NCBI GenBank assembly: GCA_023387965.1
Contig: JAEWHE010000010.1
Coordinates: 62,001 to 126,000, forward strand
Source: Bacteroidota bacterium
GTDB taxonomy: Bacteria > Bacteroidota > Bacteroidia > Flavobacteriales > Flavobacteriaceae
Length of the DNA: 64,000 nt
Reading direction: 5' to 3'
Below the pieces are notes generated by a model. The model searched no databases and was not told the origin of the DNA. It saw nothing but the letters and a program-made list of their open reading frames with translations. Of this stretch, positions 43,672 through 51,930 are shown one piece after another. Position numbers and translations under genes: made by a program. Each line of letters opens with the position of its first letter. Position 1 is the stretch's first letter.

Positions 43672-46600
43672 TTAGAAGATTACTTTTACGGTAGCTACCT
43701 CATTATTTTGAGAAGTTACCTGAATTAACAATACTTGGTTCTGCGGAGCAAAATTTGGAACGATGAAGTTTTCAGCGTTGATTTTGTTATTTTCAAATAA
43801 AAGTCTTCCTCTCAAATCATAAATTGTAATACCTTTCATTTCATGATTTTTGGTCATCACATTTAAAGTATTGTTTTTCACGAAAGCAATTACAGCCTCT
43901 GGTGTAAATGTTTGATCCGGAGTTGAAAGTGCAGAACGGTAAACAATTTGGAAACGGCCATCAAAGGTTCCAGCATTTGAGACAAATGAATAAGGAGCTG
44001 CTTTCAGATCATGAGTTGCCCCTGTTTGAGCATCTTTAATATAAACCGATTGATCTGCTGCAAAGACACCATCCATTTGCGAAAGCGATATTGTAAAGTT
44101 TCCAGCAGTTGCTGCATGGAAATTAACATCTACGATATCTTCATCAGAGAATGGTAAAGCACGACCTTGGATTGTAAAGTTTTTGCTGTCTAATTTAGAA
44201 GCAATGAAACTTCCTACTTGACCGAAAGATTCTCCATCAAATGAATTATCAACTGCTTGAGTTGCGCCATCAACGTAACCTACTAACATTTGGCTAAAAG
44301 CCGAATTATCTGAATTAGTTAAGTTTAACCAAATTCTGTGTTTATCCGTGTTATCAGCAGCTCTGAAGAATGGTGTTCCGTGGCTTGCTTCACGCATACC
44401 ATTATTGAAAGCTAATGCACCAGTTCCAGACCTTTTTACGATGAAACCTTGGCCAACGTTAATTTTTCCGTTAGGAACGTTTGCAGGAATTCCCGCTGTA
44501 CCAGCTGTTGCAGCTGTTGATCCAGTTCCGTTCCACAAAGCGTAATTATTACCTGCAGGGTAAGTTCCGTCAGGAAGCATTCCTAAAGTATGAGCATAAA
44601 AATATAACGTTCCAGTGATTCTTGTGCTATTTGCAGTTACAAAAGCAGTTGCATCTATTACAGAAGGATATGGATTTCCAACTAAGTTAAATCCGTTACC
44701 AGCGTTAGTCATTGTAAATGACTGATCACCATTTCTTGGAACACCTGTGAAAGCTCCCATCCAAGATGTCGCTGATGTTGGGTGATTATCTTCGGCGCGA
44801 ATTCCGTAACCTCTACCAGCCGCAAAAGTGGTTGTTCCAGAAAGTCCTGTAGTTACATAATTATCGGTTGCCGTGTCATACACATAGAATCTATTAGTTA
44901 GTGTATTTGGTGAAAATGCATATAAATTTTGACCAGATACCGGAGAAGACCATAACGTATAATCTAATCTAATCATTGGAGCAGATTCACGTTGAATAGT
45001 AACATTACCAACGTTAGCCGTTGTCACTGACTGAACGAGATTTACATCATTAGCTAAAGTCAATGAAGCAGTTGATGCAACATTTACATTTCCTGTAAGA
45101 TTTAAATCAGAACCAGAAGTGATTACTACTTGAGAGGTTCCGTTAACGTTCACGGCACAAGCTTCGAAGCCAGGACCAGAATAATTCCCGTTGAAAGCAA
45201 CATCCATTCCAGCTACAGGGGTTCCGTTAGACCACGATGTTCCATCCCAAATTGTTATTGTGGAACAAGTTGCAGGTACAGTAGCTCTAATATTAAATGT
45301 TCCAGTTCCTCCATTGTAGCCCCATACTCTTAATAAAATGGTTTCGCCCGGAATTAAATTTACTAAATCTAGGGATGAGTATCGGTTAGAAGTTGATATA
45401 TCATCATTGCAACCTATATCAACCAAATTTCCACAAATTCCGCGATAAGCCCTGATAGCTGTGTCGGTTAATCCAGCAGGAGTACTTGCACTTGTTGTTA
45501 TATTCAACCTTCCTACATTTGATGGAACAATAACAGCATACCAAACATCTTTTGAAGTGGTTGAACTAAAGTTACAAGTTGTCGCAGAAGTTTCAGTGGA
45601 AGTTGTTGCAAAAGCGTTCGTACCGGCGGTAAGTGTATCAATCACCAAGCTGGTAGCTACCGCACATTCATCATTTGCTGGTAGGGTTACAGTTAAAATT
45701 CCGCTGTTAAATGTTGTACCATCCCAGAAATTTCCATTTCCAGAAGCATCAATTCCACCGTATCTGTACGGTCCATTATTTAATCTGTATCGCGTAGCAT
45801 AATAATAAGTTCCAGGAGCCAAAGTTGCTCCGATAGATGCCTGATATTCGTCATTGTTACTGATATGGGCTGCATTGTGAGTTGCGACCGTCCAATTAGT
45901 CCAAGTATTTGGATTGGTATTTGCATTATTAACTCCAACCCAAACTTCCATCCCTGCAGCTTGACCAGAAAGCCCTGGTTCAACGTCTGTCAATCCAGAT
46001 TCATAAACCTGACCATACACTATAGTTGGTGTACCAGCGGCAACTGTGGAAGTAGCAGGATATTGCAAATTAGCATAATCAGGAGCGTCAGTTGGAGCGA
46101 CTTCAACAGAGATATCATCAAGAGAAATATAATAAGGCGTCCCATTCATAAATCCTTTAATACCTATATAATAAACTCCAGTTGCTGCAGGAGAAAAATC
46201 GCTAAAAAGTTCTTGATAAGTTCCGTTTATAATTCCTGTAGCAGGAAGCACAACATTCGTCATAGAAGCTGCATTACCGGCTGTTCCGTATGATATTGCA
46301 ATATTCGCATTAGCTGCGGTTGCACCATCTTGACGAGCATACAATTTAATTCTATACGTAGTTCCTCCTGTTAGGTTCAATGGAATGAACATCCAATCCT
46401 CATTTGACCAACGTAAATAGGCATTAAAAGAACCTGTTCGAGGAGCACGGTTATAATCTATCAAACTACTATTTGCTGTCCAAACTTGAGTACCAGTAAT
46501 AGAATTTTGTGTTAAACAGTTGGCTACCGCTGATTGATTTACATGACCAGTCTCGAACCCTTCAAAATAAGGAACCGAAAGCGGATTACAAAACGTCACA

Positions 46601-47817
46601 AAGACTGAAGAAGCAACCCAAGCTGTGTAATCGCCAGCTCCGCAGTTAGAGCGAACATACAATGTGTAAGTACTATTAGCTGTTAAAATTGCGCTTGTAG
46701 CTGTTGTGATACCAGCTGTAGTTGAACCACTATCAACCAATCCGGTAGCGCCACTTCCGCCAGCTCCCGAACTTCTAACTTCCCATTGGTAACCGCTAGA
46801 TGGTGCCGTAGTTGGAGCTGTCCAAGAAAAGTTAGCAGAAGTTGAAGAAATAGTAGTTGCTGTCAATGCAGTTGGAGGAAAACAAGAGAGTGGGGTTGTA
46901 AAGGTAGACGTTCCCCAAGTACTTAAATCTCCCCCTCCGCAATTAGATCTAACATGCAATGAATAAGGAGTGTTTGCAGTAAGCGTTGTAATATTTGCCG
47001 CAACAATTCCTGCCGCAGTTGTCCCACTACCCGCTAATCCTGAAGCACCACTCCCTGCAGCGCCACTTGATCTCACTTCCCACTCATAACCCGCTGATGG
47101 ATTGCTAGTAGAAGCCACCCATGACAAATCTGCGGCAGTTGGAGATGAAGGAACTCCTGAAATCGCTGTGGGAACAATACAAGTTGGAGCAGCTCCTTGA
47201 ACAGCACTGATATCATCGTAGAAAAAATATAAGTCTGTATCTGCACCAATTGCTTTTGATTGAAATCTCACGTAAGTTGCCCCCGTACCAGGTACAAAAT
47301 TTGCGATTACGTTCGCACATGATGTAGCAGCAACGTGATTTGCTGAATTAATTGTGTGAAAAGTATTCCATGGTCCCGATGTACTATTAGCCCATTGGAC
47401 ATCTATTTGAACTAGATCTGCAGCAGCAGCCGCTCCACCGGTAAATTGCGTTATTTTATAATTAAAACTAAATGTGACAGTACCACCATTTGATGTTCCT
47501 AAAGTTGGAGAGGCGAATGTATTTGTTCCGTTGTAGTAAACATTTGCTCGCGCCACTCCGGTACCCGTACAAGCGCCAGAGGTATGTTGACTAAAAGTAC
47601 CGGTGCCAGAGGTAGCCCATGAACCTAAACCCGCTGGTTCCCAGCCATAACTATAATTTACTTGTGCATTTGTTTCAATCGCAAATGACGAAAAGAGAGC
47701 CAGAACAAGTATTGTAATAGCTGTTGGAGTTTGGCTTGTAAAATCGAAAAAACGATTGCGCCAACTTTCTTTAAATAACTTCATAACACACGTTCGAAGT
47801 TGGTAATTTTTTTTCAT
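43672..47817 (-). CDS. Giant T9SS cargo with twin FN3 domains
   Basis: A 1,381-residue secreted protein. An unusually long signal region (about 51 residues, cleavage near TNAQ) comes before a jelly-roll-like domain (about 52-205). Two closely similar fibronectin type III domains (about 215-310 and 314-410) share YEWEVRSSG/YQWEVRSSG and RSNCG. A cleaved-adhesin-like domain (about 412-575, EGFETG) and a segment starting NDECAVATSL (715) lead to the C-terminal module from IWDGTSW (857) to the end. The sorting tail has IYDLRGR and QVLLIQVT. No enzyme motif is seen, so adhesion is inferred. Translation could also start at the ATG at 47784. Confidence 0.9.
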   Translation of the reverse strand: MKKNYQLRTCVMKLFKESWRNRFFDFTSQTPTAITILVLALFSSFAIETNAQVNYSYGWEPAGLGSWATSGTGTFSQHTSGACTGTGVARANVYYNGTNTFASPTLGTSNGGTVTFSFNYKITQFTGGAAAAADLVQIDVQWANSTSGPWNTFHTINSANHVAATSCANVIANFVPGTGATYVRFQSKAIGADTDLYFFYDDISAVQGAAPTCIVPTAISGVPSSPTAADLSWVASTSNPSAGYEWEVRSSGAAGSGASGLAGSGTTAAGIVAANITTLTANTPYSLHVRSNCGGGDLSTWGTSTFTTPLSCFPPTALTATTISSTSANFSWTAPTTAPSSGYQWEVRSSGAGGSGATGLVDSGSTTAGITTATSAILTANSTYTLYVRSNCGAGDYTAWVASSVFVTFCNPLSVPYFEGFETGHVNQSAVANCLTQNSITGTQVWTANSSLIDYNRAPRTGSFNAYLRWSNEDWMFIPLNLTGGTTYRIKLYARQDGATAANANIAISYGTAGNAASMTNVVLPATGIINGTYQELFSDFSPAATGVYYIGIKGFMNGTPYYISLDDISVEVAPTDAPDYANLQYPATSTVAAGTPTIVYGQVYESGLTDVEPGLSGQAAGMEVWVGVNNANTNPNTWTNWTVATHNAAHISNNDEYQASIGATLAPGTYYYATRYRLNNGPYRYGGIDASGNGNFWDGTTFNSGILTVTLPANDECAVATSLVIDTLTAGTNAFATTSTETSATTCNFSSTTSKDVWYAVIVPSNVGRLNITTSASTPAGLTDTAIRAYRGICGNLVDIGCNDDISTSNRYSSLDLVNLIPGETILLRVWGYNGGTGTFNIRATVPATCSTITIWDGTSWSNGTPVAGMDVAFNGNYSGPGFEACAVNVNGTSQVVITSGSDLNLTGNVNVASTASLTLANDVNLVQSVTTANVGNVTIQRESAPMIRLDYTLWSSPVSGQNLYAFSPNTLTNRFYVYDTATDNYVTTGLSGTTTFAAGRGYGIRAEDNHPTSATSWMGAFTGVPRNGDQSFTMTNAGNGFNLVGNPYPSVIDATAFVTANSTRITGTLYFYAHTLGMLPDGTYPAGNNYALWNGTGSTAATAGTAGIPANVPNGKINVGQGFIVKRSGTGALAFNNGMREASHGTPFFRAADNTDKHRIWLNLTNSDNSAFSQMLVGYVDGATQAVDNSFDGESFGQVGSFIASKLDSKNFTIQGRALPFSDEDIVDVNFHAATAGNFTISLSQMDGVFAADQSVYIKDAQTGATHDLKAAPYSFVSNAGTFDGRFQIVYRSALSTPDQTFTPEAVIAFVKNNTLNVMTKNHEMKGITIYDLRGRLLFENNKINAENFIVPNFAPQNQVLLIQVTSQNNEVATVKVIF

Positions 47818-47968
47818 AAAATTTAGTTTAAAATTTATCTAACAATTTAACAATATTTATAGTCCATCAGAATATTTATGGCTAAATAATCGATTAAATA
47901 CCAAAATAAACGTTAAGCAACACTTTAATCTGAAGATTTAATATTCATCTAAGCATTAAAGAGTATCA

Positions 47969-48006
47969 CAAAAAAAAGCTACAAACGTAAATTTGTAGCT
48001 TTTTTC
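47969..48006 (-). terminator. Terminator of the second cargo/PIS operon
   Basis: AAGCTACAAA and TTTGTAGCTT (about 47977-48001) pair perfectly around a short loop. The T-run on the minus strand comes from the eight A at 47970-47977. It follows the small gene's stop by about 20 nt. Confidence 0.82.
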
Positions 48007-48025
48007 TTTATAAATGTTGTTAGAT

Positions 48026-48244
48026 TTATTGGACTTTTTGCGTCTTGGAGTTAAAAACTTTATAAAACACAATTGTCAATCCTAAAATACCCAATATCCA
48101 AAGATGGTCTGAAATTGGCGCTTGAGCTGGGTCTAAACCTTCATCTCCAGTAGGAAATTCTCCTGGTTGCTCTTGAGCGAATGATGATAAACTACCCATT
48201 ACAAATACCACCAACAAAAATATTTTTACTTTTAAATTTCTCAT
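48026..48244 (-). CDS. Small PIS-type single-pass membrane protein
   Basis: 72 residues from the ATG at 48244 (MRNLKVKIFLLVVFVMG). Signal peptide ends SSFAQ, spacer EQPGEFPTGDEGLDPAQ, motif APISDHLW, hydrophobic helix ILGILGLTIVFY, basic tail. I prefer 48244 over the ATG at 48250 because it restores the exact 10-nt gap to the upstream cargo gene seen at the two other loci. Homologous in plan to the other two small proteins. Function unknown. Confidence 0.85.
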   Translation of the reverse strand: MRNLKVKIFLLVVFVMGSLSSFAQEQPGEFPTGDEGLDPAQAPISDHLWILGILGLTIVFYKVFNSKTQKVQ

Positions 48245-48254
48245 TATCATTTAT

Positions 48255-51200
48255 TTAGAAAATTACTTTTACTGTTGCTACCTCGTTGTTTTCATTTGTT
48301 ACCTGAACCAACAATACTTGATTTTGCGCTGTGAAGTTTGGCACTACAAAATTTGAAGCATTGATTTCTTGGTTGTTGAACAAAGTTCTTCCTCTTAAAT
48401 CGTAGATGGCGATTCCTTTGATTTCCGTGTTTTTAGCTGAGATATTCAAAGCATTGTTTTGAACGAAAGTTACAATTGAACTAGCATTGAAATTATTTTC
48501 AGGCGTTGATAAGGCCGAACGGTAAATCACTTGAAAACGATCGTTAAACTGACCAACTTGCGTTGTAAAATTGTATGGCGAAGCTGTCAAATCGTGGATA
48601 TTTCCTGTTTGCGTATCTTTTAAATAAACATTTTGATTTCCGGCAAAAACACCTTCGGTTTGAGATAAAGTTAATCTGTAATTTCCAGCAGTAACGGCTT
48701 TGAAATTTAACGCCACCACATCTTCTGCATTAAATGGCAATGCACGACCTTGAATAGTATAGCTTTTGTTATCGATTTTTGAAGCAATGTAACTTCCAGT
48801 GTTTCCAAAGGATTCTCCATCGAAATTTCTGTCAAAATCATTTGTAGCACCTTCAACGTAAGCTATTAAAATTTGATTAAAACCACCATTAGCATTGGTT
48901 AAATCTAACCAAATTCTGTGTTTTTCGGCAACTTCTGAAGAAGCTCTGAAAAATTGGTTATCAGTATTTGTACTTCTCACTGAATTATCAAAAGTCAAAG
49001 CACCAGCCGTGTTGGCTTTTACAAAAAATCCTTGACCTACTTGGATTGTTCCGTTTGGAATTGTAACAGAAGTTGTTGCCAAAGTGTAACCTGAAGCGTT
49101 CCAAGTTGTATAGTTTGTTCCTGTTGGAAATTGACCTTCGGCATTCATTGCCAAACTATGAGCATAAAAATAAATTGTCCCTCCAATATTATCATTGTTA
49201 GCGATTAAAGCTGTCGCGTCAATCGCTGACGGATAAGGATTTCCAACCAAATTAAACCCATTTCCAGCCGCTGACATTGCTACCGAAACGTTTCCATTAT
49301 TAGGAATTCCTGTGAATTTTCCTTCCCAAGAAGCTGCAGGACTAGTTTGGTAATCGTTTGGAGCACGAACGCCGTAACCTGATCCACCTTCAAAAACTGA
49401 GGTAGCGTTTAAACCTGTATTTACATAAACATCGGTCGCAACATCATAGGTATAAAAACGATTAGTCAAAGTGTTTGGCGAAAAAGCAAAAAGATTTTGG
49501 TTAGCCACAGGCGAAGACCACAAAGTATGATCTAAACGTACAATTGGTGCAGAATTTCTAAAAACTGTGATGGCTCCAATATTAGCATTGTCATTATTTT
49601 GAATCAAATTAGCGCCACTTGCTATTACAAAATTTGCAGCTCCAGCATTATTGGTGATTGCTTCTTCAACAGTTACAAAAGTTGCTGCCGAAACTGTAAA
49701 AATACCTGAATTTACAGTTAAAGATTTTGCCGTAAATGAACCGTTTCCAGCCGTGTTATAATTGCCTTCGATAATTGCATCAACGGCATCAGTTGGAACG
49801 TTGTTGGACCATTCAGTTCCATTCCAAGTGGTCGAAGTTACAATACTTTCCACCTCGATTTCATTAGAGATTGCTGAAGTTTCTCCTCCAACAACTGCTC
49901 TTACTACGTAAAAATAATTAGTGTTAGGTTGCGTTCCTGTTACATCATAAGTCAACACATTCCCAACATTTTGATTTTGAATGTGATAAACTGTTGCTGA
50001 ACCTCCGTCGAAAGTATGCGAACCTAAATTATCGAAAGTATCTGTTGGAAAGGTAGTCCACTCGTTAACATTGTAAGGAACAACAGGATTTCCGATATTT
50101 GAATTTCTAACCAAAGTTACATTATCTCCCCAATTGGCTACTTGATTAAATACACCAACTTCATCAATCTGAACGTCATTTTTAAATAGACCAACAGCAT
50201 CGTTACCATTAAAAGTCATTGCATCACTTCCAGTAGTTAAATCTGCATACGATAGCAAAGTTGTATTTGCTTGATTATATACAATAACAAAAGTTTCGCC
50301 AGAGGGTAAATTTCCTGACAATTGCAATTCCGAACCATAATTATTGAGACCATTCGATTGCTTCATCAATGAATAATCGCTTAAATCGATGTCTGCATCT
50401 GTTCCATTAAATAATTCTATTGCTTTATTAAATGAAGATCCTTCAACATATTCTGAAATAAATAAATCCGTAGCAGCTGCTCCTTCTTCACGAGAATACA
50501 CATCGATAATGTATGATTCTGCTCCTGAAACTGCATTCCAATTCGCCGTAAAAGAATCTGCTGCAATATTGGTAGCATTTTGAGCAACTGGTGCAGGAAT
50601 TACCGCAACACCTTCAACGGCAACTGTTGCCGGATTAGCCAATCCTCCTCCTGAAAAAGAAACATCTCCAGATAAATTTCCGGCTACAACTGGTGCAAAA
50701 CGAACTGATACTGGTTGATCCGTGATTGTACCTGAAGTTGTCAAAGTAACTTCGTTAGACCAATCTGTTCCATTTAAACTTACTTGAAAATTTGTTGGCG
50801 CATTTACGGTAATATTTCCTGTAAGATTTGCCCCGTTTACAATAATAGTTTGTGGACTTGAAACTGAAGAAATATTTGTTGAAGCAAATATAAGTTCTGA
50901 TGGATCTGTTGTAATGTTAGGGTTAGTAGTTACAGCCTCGACACCTGTAAATGTGATATCGTCGATTCCTATCCCTACATTATCACGAGTTCCTGCAACC
51001 GAAAACCTTACCTTTACTTGAGTACCATTATATTCACTCAAGTCAAATGCACTCATATTGTTTAAATTGTTATTTGTCGGAGTCCTTGTTCCAATAGCTG
51101 TCCAATTTACCCCATTATCAGTAGAAATGGACACTGTCACTGTATTTTCCGCCGCATCTGTTCCTCCGAAAGTTCGTGCTGTAAATGTCAAAGTTTCATT

Positions 51201-51425
51201 TGTATAATTGTCAAAATTCATTGCGGGTGTGATTGTAAATGAATTTGATCTCAATAATTGTAAGTATCCTGTACCTTCGATATTTGAATCTGTCCAATCA
51301 CCGAAATTAGAAACTTGGGTTCTCACTGGAATAATGTTTACTTGCCCCCAAGACAAGTTAAAAAAAAGTCCAAACGCTAACGTGAGTAACATTTGTCCGA
51401 CACTAAATCGTAATTTTTGTTTCAT
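48255..51425 (-). CDS. Giant T9SS cargo with lamin-tail domain
   Basis: A 1,056-residue secreted protein. Signal peptide 1-27 (ends SWGQ), a jelly-roll-like domain (about 28-162), an Ig-like/choice-of-anchor domain (about 170-275), then an FN3 domain whose first half (278-316) and second half (about 478-525) are separated by a lamin-tail domain (about 319-470; LFISEYVEGSSFNKAIELFN). From STTWNGTEW (531) to the end lies the 526-residue module shared with the cargo at 6408 and 43672, with a sorting tail containing IYDLRGR and QVLLVQVT. A strong promoter is upstream, and its small PIS-type partner starts 10 nt downstream. Confidence 0.9.
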   Translation of the reverse strand: MKQKLRFSVGQMLLTLAFGLFFNLSWGQVNIIPVRTQVSNFGDWTDSNIEGTGYLQLLRSNSFTITPAMNFDNYTNETLTFTARTFGGTDAAENTVTVSISTDNGVNWTAIGTRTPTNNNLNNMSAFDLSEYNGTQVKVRFSVAGTRDNVGIGIDDITFTGVEAVTTNPNITTDPSELIFASTNISSVSSPQTIIVNGANLTGNITVNAPTNFQVSLNGTDWSNEVTLTTSGTITDQPVSVRFAPVVAGNLSGDVSFSGGGLANPATVAVEGVAVIPAPVAQNATNIAADSFTANWNAVSGAESYIIDVYSREEGAAATDLFISEYVEGSSFNKAIELFNGTDADIDLSDYSLMKQSNGLNNYGSELQLSGNLPSGETFVIVYNQANTTLLSYADLTTGSDAMTFNGNDAVGLFKNDVQIDEVGVFNQVANWGDNVTLVRNSNIGNPVVPYNVNEWTTFPTDTFDNLGSHTFDGGSATVYHIQNQNVGNVLTYDVTGTQPNTNYFYVVRAVVGGETSAISNEIEVESIVTSTTWNGTEWSNNVPTDAVDAIIEGNYNTAGNGSFTAKSLTVNSGIFTVSAATFVTVEEAITNNAGAANFVIASGANLIQNNDNANIGAITVFRNSAPIVRLDHTLWSSPVANQNLFAFSPNTLTNRFYTYDVATDVYVNTGLNATSVFEGGSGYGVRAPNDYQTSPAASWEGKFTGIPNNGNVSVAMSAAGNGFNLVGNPYPSAIDATALIANNDNIGGTIYFYAHSLAMNAEGQFPTGTNYTTWNASGYTLATTSVTIPNGTIQVGQGFFVKANTAGALTFDNSVRSTNTDNQFFRASSEVAEKHRIWLDLTNANGGFNQILIAYVEGATNDFDRNFDGESFGNTGSYIASKIDNKSYTIQGRALPFNAEDVVALNFKAVTAGNYRLTLSQTEGVFAGNQNVYLKDTQTGNIHDLTASPYNFTTQVGQFNDRFQVIYRSALSTPENNFNASSIVTFVQNNALNISAKNTEIKGIAIYDLRGRTLFNNQEINASNFVVPNFTAQNQVLLVQVTNENNEVATVKVIF

Positions 51426-51451
51426 ATTAATTTTTTAAAATGTTGTTCTCG

Positions 51452-51483
51452 CAAAGATAGGCTAACTTTTACTAAATCACCAA
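51452..51483 (-). promoter_or_regulatory. Promoter of the lamin-tail cargo operon
   Basis: On the minus strand TTG (51481-51483), a 21-nt spacer and TATCTTTG (51452-51459) match the consensus, about 27 nt before the ATG. Confidence 0.7.
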
Positions 51484-51577
51484 CCTAAACATTATGAATA
51501 GGTTAAGAAACAGAATTTAAAACGCTTCTAAATTTGATAAAAATTAACAAATGAAGTTTTTTGCTGAATTTTTATCA

Positions 51578-51611
51578 AAAAAAAACCTCCCGATTGCTCG
51601 AGAGGTTTTAG
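51578..51611 (-). terminator. Terminator of the rpoBC-DUF3467 unit
   Basis: AACCTC-CGA pairs with TCG-GAGGTT (about 51584-51608) around a 4-nt loop with one mismatch. The A-run at 51577-51585 gives a T-run on the minus strand just after the DUF3467 stop codon. Confidence 0.8.
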
Positions 51612-51615
51612 ATGA

Positions 51616-51927
51616 TTAAGCTTGTCCTGCAGGACCGAAGTTAAGCGGAATTGGAGGTTGCTCCGTTTCTTTAATTTCGCCGTGGGAAGCTTCAAATCTG
51701 TGAATATTATCTGCCATAGCTTTCAACAAACGTTTTGCATGTTGTGGCGTTAACACAATGCGAGATTTTACTTTTGCCTTTGGAATTCCTGGCATTATAG
51801 TTACAAAATCTACTACAAATTCTGACGCAGAATGGTTGATGATTGCCAAATTAGAATAAATTCCTTCGGCTGTTTTTTCATCTAATTCTATGTTGATTTG
51901 CCCTTGCTGTTGTTTTTGATCGCTCAT
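51616..51927 (-). CDS. DUF3467 domain protein
   Basis: A 103-residue protein of the DUF3467 family. The body has IYSNLAIINHSASEFVVDFV and SRIVLTPQHAKRLLKAM, and the tail is proline/glycine rich. Function is unknown, but the gene is coupled to rpoC with only 3 nt between stop and start and ends the operon at a terminator. In Bacteroidetes this gene follows rpoC very regularly, which suggests a role tied to transcription or to its expression level; that is inference. Confidence 0.92.
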   Translation of the reverse strand: MSDQKQQQGQINIELDEKTAEGIYSNLAIINHSASEFVVDFVTIMPGIPKAKVKSRIVLTPQHAKRLLKAMADNIHRFEASHGEIKETEQPPIPLNFGPAGQA

Positions 51928-51930
51928 GGT

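Noticed and set aside
43452..51425. Mobile element or phage tail-fibre locus
   Set aside because: No integrase, transposase, terminal repeats or phage genes surround it. The long repetitive proteins carry signal peptides and T9SS tails instead.
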